From the NCBI GenBank assembly GCA_937995875.1, contig CALKIW010000024.1:1-34192 (forward strand): a stretch of DNA of 34,192 bases, in the 5' to 3' direction. The position numbers and the translations under genes were made by a program. Shown one piece after another: positions 1-7,938 of this stretch. This DNA is from an uncultured Bacteroidales bacterium. GTDB lineage: Bacteria > Bacteroidota > Bacteroidia > Bacteroidales > Bacteroidaceae. Positions within the stretch are counted from its first letter, which is position 1; each line of letters begins with the position of its first letter. The notes beneath the pieces were generated by a model. That model searched no databases, was not told where the DNA came from, and worked only from the letters and a program-made list of their open reading frames with translations.

Positions 1-1401
1 AGCCTGATCGAACATTCCCGCAGCCTTTAATCGGTCTTTGAAAACAGAGAAATTGAAAGGTCTCAACACGCCTTTATATTTCTCCATTTCATCATAATCG
101 GGGTAGGATTGAAACTGTCCGGTCTCGTGACTGATGATTGGAATTGTCGCGTTGTCGCAGGCAGCGTCGAAGTTGAGCAGCGTATTGGGATAGAAATGGT
201 TGATCATACCACCGTCGTATGCATCCGCATAAGAGAAGGATCCGCGTGTATGGGTGTTGTAATCTCCCCATCGTTCACCGCCGATTCTGCACGTTGTGAA
301 GTAGTCCATCCCCTCTTTGATGCCTTCATAACCGAGAAAACAATTCGAGCCAAAAGTATAGAGAATGTGAGGTGCAATCTTTCGGAAATCATCCGTGAAT
401 TGCTTCATGAGTGAGATGGAGCCCCAAAGCTCGTTGCCTAAAGCCATCATCACAAAGCTGGGATGGTGCCCGTAGGTCTTGAGAATGTTGGTTCCTTCTT
501 GATGTAGAAACTTGATCAAGGTGGTGTCTTTATCGTCGAAACTTCCCCAGAAAGGCAATTCCGGTTGGAGATAAAGCCCCAGAGAGTCGGCTGCAAGAAA
601 AGCTGCCTCCGGCGGACACCATGAATGGAAGCGCACATGGTTGATGCCGTATGCCCGACAGGTGCCAAAATACCACAGCCACGAATCCAAATCCATTGGA
701 CAGTAGGCCGTCATCGGCCAAACGCAGGCATCGTTCTTTCCCCTCAGAAATATGCGATGCCCGTTGGCGTAGAAGTGATGCCGGTCGGCGTGAAAGTCTT
801 TGAAACAGGGCTTAACGCTCACAGCTTGCTTGTTATAGGTCTGTGGCGACAAGCTAAGGAACATTTTCCCGATGATTCCGTTCCAGTTTGTCTGGGTGTC
901 TTCGGTGTAGGCATGGGACGAAGCGTATAGCTGCGTGGGAACGCCCGAACTGTTGTCTACGATGATGGTGAGCTGGTGGGTGCCCGGCTTGAGGCTCCCC
1001 AAATTGTAAACCTGCGGTGTGGAGATGTTGTTGCGGTAGCCCATGTATTGGCCGTCTATCCACACTTTCGCCGGTTTGGTGCGTTCAAGATGAAGAAATA
1101 TGTTTTTTCGCTTCCACTGTTTGGGAATGCGGATTTCTCTGCTGTAGCGTGCCTGTCCTGCGTAGGTGTACTGTCTTCCCAGATGTGTGGTCTCCCGGCG
1201 GTCTTCGTTCGGAACTCCTTTCCCGTTCTCGTCTAAGGAGCCGGGCAGCCTCACCGGCCCTTCCAGATGGTCGTTCAGCTCCATGCCTATGGCCTTGAAC
1301 TGCCAAATTCCTGCCAAATCGATGTGATCGGTGTCCTTGCCCATCATTGGACAGGACATCAACACGATAGCTGATAGAAGGATGAAGCTTCTGAATTTCA
1401 T
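1..1401 (-). CDS. Glycoside hydrolase family 2-type glycosidase, 3' end beyond window
   Basis: This is an uninterrupted minus-strand reading frame of 467 codons from the ATG at 1401 to the left edge, so the C-terminus is missing. The N-terminus (MKFRSFILLSAIVLMSCPMMG) looks like a secretion signal, with a Cys at residue 17 that could be lipidated although the preceding residues are a poor lipobox. Residues about 27-180 form a GH2-like sugar-binding jelly roll, including the segment TQTNWNGIIGKM. A TIM barrel follows, with GNELWG (E324, probable acid/base) and SHETGQF (E426, probable nucleophile). These motifs fit clan GH-A enzymes of the GH2 type. The gene begins 36 bp after the symporter stop and is probably co-transcribed with it. 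Next to a mannanase, a beta-mannosidase-like exo-activity is an attractive inference, but beta-galactosidase or beta-glucuronidase specificity cannot be excluded from sequence alone. Confidence 0.85.
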   Translation of the reverse strand, partial: MKFRSFILLSAIVLMSCPMMGKDTDHIDLAGIWQFKAIGMELNDHLEGPVRLPGSLDENGKGVPNEDRRETTHLGRQYTYAGQARYSREIRIPKQWKRKNIFLHLERTKPAKVWIDGQYMGYRNNISTPQVYNLGSLKPGTHQLTIIVDNSSGVPTQLYASSHAYTEDTQTNWNGIIGKMFLSLSPQTYNKQAVSVKPCFKDFHADRHHFYANGHRIFLRGKNDACVWPMTAYCPMDLDSWLWYFGTCRAYGINHVRFHSWCPPEAAFLAADSLGLYLQPELPFWGSFDDKDTTLIKFLHQEGTNILKTYGHHPSFVMMALGNELWGSISLMKQFTDDFRKIAPHILYTFGSNCFLGYEGIKEGMDYFTTCRIGGERWGDYNTHTRGSFSYADAYDGGMINHFYPNTLLNFDAACDNATIPIISHETGQFQSYPDYDEMEKYKGVLRPFNFSVFKDRLKAAGMFDQA

Positions 1402-1437
1402 GTCACAATAATTTTCTGTCTTGTCATTTCACACTGT

Positions 1438-2820
1438 TCACGCATCTGTCTTGCGTATGGTTTTCAGCTGGTTGCTGATATCATTCATCTTGCTCTTGGT
1501 AAGCGGATACACAACCATGATGACAATCATCAGCGCGGCGATGGCTGCGGGAATCCAGCTCATGGTGAGTTTCATGCCCAAAATAGCGTTTGCGGTCTGC
1601 TCAGGAGCATTGGGCACAAGGCCAAACGCCGCAAACAACCACAGCACGGCACTGCCCGCGATGGCTCCGCCGAACTTCTGGGCCATTGAGCCGGAGGAGA
1701 ATATCAATCCCGTTGATGATGAGCCGTCCTTCACGGTGGCATAATCGGCAACGTCGGCATACATGCTCCATATCAGCGGAGAGATGATGCCCGTACATAC
1801 GGAAATCAATATCTGCAACACCAGCATGGCTATCAATCCACCGTTATTGAGCGGCAGATAGAAGAAAATGATGCTCAGCACGGCCATGCTGAGACAGGCA
1901 CCGGCAAAGGTGAGCCGCTTGCCCAACCTGCGACTGATGGGCACGGCAGCGACAACGCCTACCATGTTGCAAATCTCGCCGATGGAAAGGAAGATGCCCG
2001 CAAAGAACAGAAAGCTGAAAATGCCTAAGTCTATATGGGCGCTTTCGCCAATATAATATTTGAAATAGTAGGCTACGGTGGCACCCCTGACGGTGTTGAA
2101 CAGGTTGGAGCAGAGGGCTGCGGCGGTGAGCAGCCACCAAGGGGCGTTCTTCAGCAAAGACGAGAGGTCGGAGCCGAGCGGTGTGGCTTCTACCTTTACG
2201 TGTTCCTTCGTGAGTCTGAAACAGAGGAGGAAGAGCATGAAGCAGAAAATAGCGATAACCACCATCGCATATTGCCACGAACTGGTCACCGTGTTGCCGC
2301 GAGCCTCAAAGAATCGGCACAATGGCTCCCATGAGTACAATGCGACGAAACTGCCGGCGTAGGCAAAGAACATTCTAAAACTGGAGAACACCGTTTTCTC
2401 GTCGGAATCGTTGGTAACCACGCCGAGCATGGAGCCGTAGGGCACGTTGATGCCGGTATAGACGGTCATCATCAGAATATAGGTGACGTAGGCCCATATC
2501 AGCTTGCCCGTCTCTCCCATGTCGGGTGTCGTGAACAACAGAATGCCGGCAATGGCAAATGGGGCGGCGAAAAACAACAGGTAGGGTCTGTATTTGCCCC
2601 ATCTCGTCTGTGTTCTGTCGGCAATAATGCCCATCATGGGGTCGGAAACGGTGTCCCATATACGTGTCACCAGCATCAGGGTGGCCGTGGCACCCAGTGA
2701 GAGTCCGAAGATGTCGCTGTAGAAAATGGGCAGATAGTAGGAAAATATCTTCCAAAACATACTGGACGACATGTCTCCCAGACCGTAGCCCACCTTTTCT
2801 ATGAATTTTGCTTTTGCCAT
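1438..2820 (-). CDS. MelB-type (GPH family) sugar:cation symporter
   Basis: This 460-residue, strongly hydrophobic protein has about 12 predicted membrane segments and matches the glycoside-pentoside-hexuronide:cation symporter family of the major facilitator superfamily. The family signature is near the N-terminus: RIWDTVSDPMMG, with D56 and D60 at the positions of the two cation-binding aspartates of MelB (D55 and D59), followed by DRTQTRWGKYRPYLL, the typical loop after helix 2. The length is normal for the family. It should sit in the inner membrane and import a di- or oligosaccharide together with Na+ or H+. Lying 607 bp downstream of the mannanase and immediately upstream of the GH2 gene, it is a plausible mannobiose or manno-oligosaccharide importer. 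That substrate is inferred from context only. I found no convincing TAnnTTTG promoter directly before it. Confidence 0.9.
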   Translation of the reverse strand: MAKAKFIEKVGYGLGDMSSSMFWKIFSYYLPIFYSDIFGLSLGATATLMLVTRIWDTVSDPMMGIIADRTQTRWGKYRPYLLFFAAPFAIAGILLFTTPDMGETGKLIWAYVTYILMMTVYTGINVPYGSMLGVVTNDSDEKTVFSSFRMFFAYAGSFVALYSWEPLCRFFEARGNTVTSSWQYAMVVIAIFCFMLFLLCFRLTKEHVKVEATPLGSDLSSLLKNAPWWLLTAAALCSNLFNTVRGATVAYYFKYYIGESAHIDLGIFSFLFFAGIFLSIGEICNMVGVVAAVPISRRLGKRLTFAGACLSMAVLSIIFFYLPLNNGGLIAMLVLQILISVCTGIISPLIWSMYADVADYATVKDGSSSTGLIFSSGSMAQKFGGAIAGSAVLWLFAAFGLVPNAPEQTANAILGMKLTMSWIPAAIAALMIVIMVVYPLTKSKMNDISNQLKTIRKTDA

Positions 2821-2920
2821 AGTTTCTTTCTATTCTGTTTGATTGGCGCGTCTCCATGTCGGCGCCACCTTATTCTGTTTTTAGTATTCTTCTTCTATTT
2901 TTTAATCAATGCCTTGATGA

Positions 2921-2938
2921 GTTCAACACTTGTTCAAC
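2921..2938. promoter_or_regulatory. Paired GTTCAAC direct repeats, 11 bp apart, upstream of symporter
   Basis: GTTCAAC occurs at 2921-2927 and again at 2932-2938, a spacing of one helical turn, about 100 bp before the symporter ATG. Such an arrangement can be a binding site for a regulator. No regulator is known from this window, so this is only a candidate site. Confidence 0.25.
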
Positions 2939-2981
2939 GTGCATTTCATGCTCGTTTCGGTCTTCTCTCAACTCCTTGAAG

Positions 2982-3342
2982 TGTAAAAAATGATTACCGT
3001 TTTTCGGCCATTATTTTTGAAGCAACCAGCGCAAAAAGGGCTATGTTTCCGCCCTCATTGTCCCCTCGCTCAACCCGAAAGTGGGCCGGTTTGTATGTTC
3101 TGTATTCCGTCCTATCATGGCGAAGCCTTAACGGCAATCCGGTTAAGCCCCAACGGCCATGCCACTAAGCCCTATCGGCACTGCGGTTAAGCCTTTGTTG
3201 CACTGCCGTTCGATATGCAATCGCGGGCGACCAAATAGGGGACGAAAAGTCTTTGTTTCAAAACTTGCTGATAATCAACAAACTACATTTTCTCGAAATT
3301 TTGGCGAATTTCGACCGAAAGTAGTTTCGTTTTTGAATACGC
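2982..3342 (-). repeat. Dispersed ~360-bp intergenic repeat, copy A
   Basis: Read on the minus strand, this stretch aligns along its whole length with 27034-27402. Shared blocks include GCATATCGAA, a run of 22-bp units, ATGATAGGACGGAA, GAGGGCGGAAACATAGCCC and ATAATGGCCGAAAAACGG. Its core is three clear tandem 22-bp units at 3126-3191, with weaker units on both sides (about 3104-3213). It fills most of the 606-bp gap between the symporter and mannanase genes. It starts 84 bp after the mannanase stop in the same orientation, so it would be transcribed as 3' untranslated RNA if the mannanase transcript continues. No open reading frame or transposase is present. Confidence 0.85.
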
Positions 3343-3426
3343 GAAGCATTCTGACCCTTTTGTAAACATATTTGCGGGAAACGTGCGAGGGCGAGGCTTC
3401 ATCCTTGCATAACGTCGGGCTGCCAG

Positions 3427-4497
3427 CTATTTTATTTTCCTGATGTCTTTCACAAACAACGTCTTCTTCAGCTTGGCAAACTTTCGGAAGTCCCGTTCGG
3501 TGGGGTGTCCGGGGGCCGACATATAAACCTCTTTGGGAGTATCCCAAGCATTGCGCCACCAGAGCGTATAGCTGATGGGAAAATCCTTTACCGCCTCCCA
3601 GAAAACTTGCGTAAACCAGTTGGGGTCGGGCAGCCGTTGGGAACCGGTTTCGGTCAGTGCGATCAGTTTGCCATGCTCCTTTCCGATGCGGGTAAGCTCC
3701 GTAAGGTCGTGCCTCACGCTGGCCGTGTATTTGTCGTTGTTGTGGTCAAAGTCGTAGATGTCTATGCCCAAGAGGTCCACATATTCGTCGCCGGGATAGT
3801 GTTCCATATAGTCTTTATAACCTGTGTTGGGAGAATACGACCACACCAGATGGTCACACCCGTGCTCTTTGGTCAGTTTTTCATAGGTGTAGACAAACAG
3901 TTGCTTGAACTGTTCGGGTGAGGTGTCTTTCGTTCCCCACCAAAACCAGCCGCCGCTCATCTCGTGCCAGGGGCGGAAAATGACGGGCACTTTCTTTCCG
4001 TCGGGAGTTTTGAGCGAGTTGAGGAAGGTGCCCATCATGTCCAGCCACTTTGCAAACTTCTCATATTGCGCACCCCCTTCTAACACCGCTTTCACCGCGT
4101 TTCCGGAGGGATCCCATGCGCTTTCGCCGGTGGCGGGATTGAACGGGTGCCAACTTATGGTCGATATTCCACCGCGCAGATGCTGGTCTACGATTTCTTC
4201 TCTGATGCGTGCAAAGGGCACTCTGTCGATGCTGGTCTCCCGTCCGAGTTCCAGTCCGCCCAGTTCAAAGCCCATCACGGCCGGATAGTCGCCGCAGACC
4301 TCTTTTACGTCAGACCGTCCCTTCTCCCATTTCCAATTCATTCCGTACACGGGGTCGTCCTGATGGCCAACCATCATGCCCTTCTTCTGAATAGCTTTCA
4401 AGCGTTGGATGAGTTCTTGTGCTGCGGTCTGCGGCTCTGCTGCCGATGCTCCCGTGCATACCATGAGAGACATTATAAGATAAAATATGTGCTTCAT
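3427..4497 (-). CDS. GH26 endo-beta-1,4-mannanase, secreted
   Basis: This 356-residue protein has a typical signal peptide (MKHIFYLIMSLMVCTGASA, cleavage probably near residue 19-20) followed by a single GH26 (beta/alpha)8 barrel. The family's catalytic signatures are present: RPWHEMSGGWFWWG, with H178 and E179 (acid/base), and LTETGSQ, with E283 (nucleophile). Aromatic residues W185 and W186 are where this family lines the active cleft. The enzyme hydrolyses internal beta-1,4-mannosidic bonds of mannan, galactomannan or glucomannan in the periplasm or at the surface. No carbohydrate-binding module is attached. It lies 122 bp downstream of the CE7 esterase gene on the same strand, so the two are probably one transcription unit. 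This is the most specific substrate clue in the locus. Confidence 0.95.
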   Translation of the reverse strand: MKHIFYLIMSLMVCTGASAAEPQTAAQELIQRLKAIQKKGMMVGHQDDPVYGMNWKWEKGRSDVKEVCGDYPAVMGFELGGLELGRETSIDRVPFARIREEIVDQHLRGGISTISWHPFNPATGESAWDPSGNAVKAVLEGGAQYEKFAKWLDMMGTFLNSLKTPDGKKVPVIFRPWHEMSGGWFWWGTKDTSPEQFKQLFVYTYEKLTKEHGCDHLVWSYSPNTGYKDYMEHYPGDEYVDLLGIDIYDFDHNNDKYTASVRHDLTELTRIGKEHGKLIALTETGSQRLPDPNWFTQVFWEAVKDFPISYTLWWRNAWDTPKEVYMSAPGHPTERDFRKFAKLKKTLFVKDIRKIK

Positions 4498-4619
4498 ATC
4501 TATAGTATAGTTAGTGTGGTTTTGATGAAATACTTGTCGAGGTGGCTCCTGCCCAACTTTTCCGGCCGGCTGTCATGGGCTTGGCACGATGCCTTTGCTG
4601 TTGTTTCAGAGCGAGTTGT

Positions 4620-5903
4620 TTATTCGGCTGTGCCCAACTGCTGCCGTGTCCATGCCAGCCATTCGTCCCATTGCTCCTGATACCAGAAGTGAGCCGTCAT
4701 CGGATATACGCTCAAGGTTTTGGGTCCGGGATAGATGTTGTATAAGCCGTAGGAGGATGTAGGTGGTACGACCTCATCGTTGTAGCCAAACGAAAACCAT
4801 GCGGGAACATTGATGCGACGTGCAAAATTCACGCCGTCATAATATCTGGCACCCTCTATTTTCTTGGCATCGACCTTGTCTTTCTTGTAGAAATAGTGGG
4901 GCCACCCGCCGGCCACGCCCTTCAGTTCGGATTCGTAGTCGCACATGGCGTCGTGTACTACACCGATGAACGTTACCCGCTTATCGAGCGCGGCGGTTGC
5001 CAGCGAGAGGAAACCTCCCTGACTCGATCCGGTCACTCCCAGTGTGTTGTGGTCCCATTCGGGTAGGGTGGCGATGAAATCAACCGCCCTCACGGCTCCC
5101 GTGACAACGCGTTTGTAGTAGTTGCGGTAAGGATCGTCGAGATTAGTTTCCCAATATCCGTTGAGTGCGCCGTGCTGCAGATTGTCGTATATGCCCTGTT
5201 CCATCGTGACGGGAATGCCATGTATGCCAATCTCCAATACGATGGCTTTGCCGGGAGCGGTATAGGTGTCGCCGGCATAGGGGCGCACGCCGGCTCCGGG
5301 AACGCGGAGCAGTGCAGGATATTTGCCCGGAGTGGTGGGCACACTCAATATGCCGTACATACGGCTGTCATAGCTTTCGTTGATGTAGCTTACCTCGTAC
5401 ACGTTTGCGTCCTTGGTGCTACGTTCGGGCAACAGCCTTCGGGTGGGGGCCAAGTCTTGCTTTCTCGCTTCTTCTAAGGCCTTGCTCCAGAATGCGTCGA
5501 AGTCTGATGGGCATTGCGCTGCCGGAACGATTTTATCGGGCGAAAACCCTACGGTGCTTCTGCCTTCATAGGTTTTGCCATTGACTTTTGCCGTAACTTT
5601 CAGGGTATAAAATCCCGGAGCGTTGAGCTTTCCTTCCCATTTCATGGTGCCGTCTTTCAGTGTGGCGGTCTTTTTGTTGCCGGTGTACAGCACGGGACCA
5701 TATTCATAGTCGATGATTGCTTGTTTGAGCGGCACGCCGGATTGCAGGACAGAGACGCTGTACTTTGCCGTTTCTCCGACCTGATAGGTCCAATCGGCAT
5801 GGTCGGGCTGCACCATGACAACGATGTTGCTGCCCTGAATCTGCGCACAGAGTGATAGTGCGCAACAAAGATTAAGGAGGATGAGCGATAGTTTCTTAAT
5901 CAT
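4620..5903 (-). CDS. CE7-type acetyl esterase (AXE1 domain), secreted
   Basis: The 427-residue product begins with a signal peptide (MIKKLSLILLNLCCALSLCA). Residues about 25-125 form an added beta-sandwich-like domain. The AXE1/CE7 alpha/beta-hydrolase domain follows at about 130-425. The catalytic triad is readable: S294 in GSSQGG, D376 in YNDEVVPP and H405 in MTAHFW. CE7 enzymes remove acetyl groups from xylo- or other oligosaccharides and from cephalosporin C. Next to a mannanase the likely job is removal of acetyl groups from mannan or manno-oligosaccharides. The substrate is an inference; the esterase fold and triad are clear. It is the first gene leftward of the divergent promoter region, and a TATCTTTG -7 element lies about 83 bp before its ATG. 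Confidence 0.92.
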   Translation of the reverse strand: MIKKLSLILLNLCCALSLCAQIQGSNIVVMVQPDHADWTYQVGETAKYSVSVLQSGVPLKQAIIDYEYGPVLYTGNKKTATLKDGTMKWEGKLNAPGFYTLKVTAKVNGKTYEGRSTVGFSPDKIVPAAQCPSDFDAFWSKALEEARKQDLAPTRRLLPERSTKDANVYEVSYINESYDSRMYGILSVPTTPGKYPALLRVPGAGVRPYAGDTYTAPGKAIVLEIGIHGIPVTMEQGIYDNLQHGALNGYWETNLDDPYRNYYKRVVTGAVRAVDFIATLPEWDHNTLGVTGSSQGGFLSLATAALDKRVTFIGVVHDAMCDYESELKGVAGGWPHYFYKKDKVDAKKIEGARYYDGVNFARRINVPAWFSFGYNDEVVPPTSSYGLYNIYPGPKTLSVYPMTAHFWYQEQWDEWLAWTRQQLGTAE

Positions 5904-5985
5904 AACATGGAATATAATGTGAACATTACTTCACTCGGAAGTGATAGATGAGGCTTTGATGCCTGCAGATTGTTTAGGTGTGTTG

Positions 5986-5993
5986 CAAAGATA
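5986..5993 (-). promoter_or_regulatory. Bacteroidota -7 element for CE7 esterase operon
   Basis: On the minus strand these bases read TATCTTTG, a perfect TAnnTTTG. A GTTTTC stretch 12-17 bp upstream is only a partial -33 box. It is the best promoter candidate for the CE7-GH26 transcript. Confidence 0.55.
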
Positions 5994-6150
5994 AGTTTTA
6001 TAATCGGAAAACGATGGTATTATTTTGATAATTGCATACACTATGATGTAAAATGTAGAAGGTCGGTGGTTGTGGGTCAGTGTTGGCGCAATGCCAATCT
6101 GTAGCGACTGCCATTCAATTTTCAGCGCGGATAAATCAGAATCTCGCCAT

Positions 6151-6236
6151 GTCCCCGTTGGTTGAAAACCGTATCCCCGCCAGTTGAAAACCGTGTCCCC
6201 GCCGGTTGAAAATCGTGTCCCCGTTGGTTGATATTG
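6151..6236. repeat. Tandem 22-bp repeat, about 3.9 units, between divergent promoters
   Basis: Units lie at 6151-6172, 6173-6194, 6195-6216 and 6217-6236. Each reads roughly GTCCCCGCCGGTTGAA followed by AACCGT. The first three units are full 22-mers and the last is cut short. Inside each unit CGGTT-GAA-AACCG can fold back. There are no spacers between units. The array is nearly centred between the -7 elements of the leftward esterase and the rightward acetylesterase genes, about 160 bp from the first and 80 bp from the second. The rest of the 465-bp gap holds these promoters and nothing else I can recognise. Confidence 0.9.
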
Positions 6237-6315
6237 ATTTGAGGAATAGCCCGTTCTTGACAGAATAGTATCATAAAATGTAAAAAAAGATATACTTTTT
6301 TGGTAAAAATAAGGT

Positions 6316-6323
6316 TATCTTTG
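6316..6323 (+). promoter_or_regulatory. Bacteroidota -7 element for SASA esterase/GH36 operon
   Basis: The bases read TATCTTTG, a perfect TAnnTTTG, 45 bp before the ATG at 6369. A TTTTTTGG stretch lies just upstream, but its spacing of about 13 bp is too short for a standard -33 box. Confidence 0.55.
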
Positions 6324-6368
6324 TAACTAACTATTCAACTACCTTTACAAACTCATAAAACAGATATT

Positions 6369-7805
6369 ATGTTTAAAAGATTATTTCTATTATTCCTGAC
6401 CTTGTCTTTGTTTTCATTTAATGCCGATGGCAAGGTAAGGCTTCCCGGAGTTATCGGCAACGGCATGATACTCCAGCAGCAGTCTGAGGCAAGACTGTGG
6501 GGATGGAGTAAGCCGGGTTATAGCGTGGAAGTCAAGGCTTCATGGCTCACGGAAAGTTATACGACAAAAGTCGGAAAAGATGGGAAATGGTTGGTGAAAA
6601 TCAAGACTCCCGCAGCTGGTTACACCCCGCTTTCCATCACATTCACCGATAACGACAGGGAGAACGTTGTTGTTTCCGATGTGCTTTCCGGAGAAGTGTG
6701 GGTGTGTGCAGGCCAAAGCAACATGGAGATGCCCATTCAGGGCTTCTGGGCTTGTCCGGTGGAGGGCAGCAATGAAGTCATTGTTGAGGCCAACAGATAT
6801 AAGGGCATTCGTTATGTCAAGATTCCGAGCGTCATGCGAATGACGCCTCAGGACGATGCCCAATGTGAGTGGAGGAAGGCCGATACGGGCAATGTGGCCG
6901 ACTGCAGTGCCGTTGGTTACTTCTTCGCGCGTGCCCTCAACCGGTCGCTGGACATTCCTGTGGGACTGATACTCGCGAACAAAGGCGGTACGCGTGTGGA
7001 AAGCTGGCTCGATGAAGCCAATTTGAAGAAATACACTCAAGAGCCGTTGGACTCGGCGGATATTGTGAAAAAGTTTTCGGCAGACTACCATCGCCCATTG
7101 GTATGGGGCAACGGAACTTTCAATCCCATTATCAATTATTCTATCAAGGGCATCCTCTTTTATCAAGGATGCTCGAATGTCGGCGACCCCGAAGGACAAT
7201 ACACGTCGCGCCTGAAACTCCTTGTGGAGCAGTGGCGGAGAGATTTCCGTCAGGGCGATTTTCCCTTTTACTTCGTACAGATAGCTCCATTTGTGGCAGG
7301 AGACAGGGACGGCGACTGGAACACGCGGCTCCGCCAACAGCAGCTGGAGGCTTCGGGTGTCATTCCCAATAGCGGTATCGTGTGTACGCAAGACCTCGTC
7401 TATCCCTATGAAGTAGACCAGATTCATCCAAGCCAAAAGCGACAGGTGGGCGAAAGGCTGGCCTATCTTGCCCTCAATCAGCAGTACGGCTATCCGAATT
7501 TACCCTGTTTGAGTCCTTCCTATAAGAGCATGAGGGTGGAGGGAAACACCTGCTACATCGAGCTGAACGACACTTATCACAGCATGAACAGGATGCAGGG
7601 CATCGAAGGCTTCGAGTTGGCGGGAGAAGACCGGGTGTTCCATCCCGCTACGGCTATATGGAATTTTGACCAAGGTGTGGTGCTGAAGAGTGCGGAAGTG
7701 CAGAAGCCTGTAGCCGCGAGATATTGTTGGCGCAACTTTCAGATGGGCAATTTTGCCAATGCGGCAGGGCTTCCGCTGTTCCCCTTTCGCACGGACAAGT
7801 GGTAA
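6369..7805 (+). CDS. Secreted SGNH-hydrolase acetylesterase (sialate O-acetylesterase/SASA family)
   Basis: The 478-residue protein starts with a signal peptide (MFKRLFLLFLTLSLFSFNADG). It has the SASA-type SGNH hydrolase layout: a small N-terminal beta domain (about 22-105), then the block I nucleophile motif CAGQSNME with S117, the block GILFYQGCSN near residue 265, and DQIHPSQKRQ with H353 as catalytic histidine. These proteins are often named sialate O-acetylesterases, but many in glycan loci deacetylate plant polysaccharides. With GH26 and CE7 genes adjacent, a second acetyl-mannan esterase with a different regio-preference is a reasonable inference. No sialic acid genes are nearby. It is the first gene of the rightward unit, with GH36 following 133 bp later after a tandem repeat. 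Confidence 0.9.
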   Translation: MFKRLFLLFLTLSLFSFNADGKVRLPGVIGNGMILQQQSEARLWGWSKPGYSVEVKASWLTESYTTKVGKDGKWLVKIKTPAAGYTPLSITFTDNDRENVVVSDVLSGEVWVCAGQSNMEMPIQGFWACPVEGSNEVIVEANRYKGIRYVKIPSVMRMTPQDDAQCEWRKADTGNVADCSAVGYFFARALNRSLDIPVGLILANKGGTRVESWLDEANLKKYTQEPLDSADIVKKFSADYHRPLVWGNGTFNPIINYSIKGILFYQGCSNVGDPEGQYTSRLKLLVEQWRRDFRQGDFPFYFVQIAPFVAGDRDGDWNTRLRQQQLEASGVIPNSGIVCTQDLVYPYEVDQIHPSQKRQVGERLAYLALNQQYGYPNLPCLSPSYKSMRVEGNTCYIELNDTYHSMNRMQGIEGFELAGEDRVFHPATAIWNFDQGVVLKSAEVQKPVAARYCWRNFQMGNFANAAGLPLFPFRTDKW

Positions 7806-7806
7806 C

Positions 7807-7916
7807 AATCGCGTGAAAATATACAATGAACTGCGTGAAAATCTACAATGAATCGCGTGAAAATATACAATGAACTGCGTGAAAATCTACAATGAATCGC
7901 GTGAAAATATACAATA
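7807..7916. repeat. Tandem 22-bp repeat, exactly 5 units, after esterase stop
   Basis: Five units of exactly 22 bp begin two bases after the TAA of the preceding gene. Units 1, 3 and 5 share AATCGCGTGAAAATATACAA and units 2 and 4 share AACTGCGTGAAAATCTACAA, so the array alternates A-B-A-B-A. Copies of the same type are identical apart from the final base of the last unit. No spacers are present. The array ends 22 bp before the GH36 start codon. Confidence 0.95.
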
Positions 7917-7938
7917 ACCCTATAAACAATAATCATCA

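Noticed and set aside
2982..3342. Insertion sequence or MITE
   Set aside because: No transposase, no clear terminal inverted repeats and no obvious target-site duplication. A mobile origin is not excluded but is not supported.
6540..7436. A 298-codon leftward frame over the SASA esterase
   Set aside because: The plus strand has the catalytic Ser and His motifs and a signal peptide; the antisense frame has none.
6369..7805. Involvement in sialic acid metabolism, from the family name
   Set aside because: No sialidase, NanA or NanE genes are nearby; the neighbours point to plant mannan.
7807..7916. CRISPR array
   Set aside because: The 22-bp units are contiguous with no unique spacers, and no cas genes are present.
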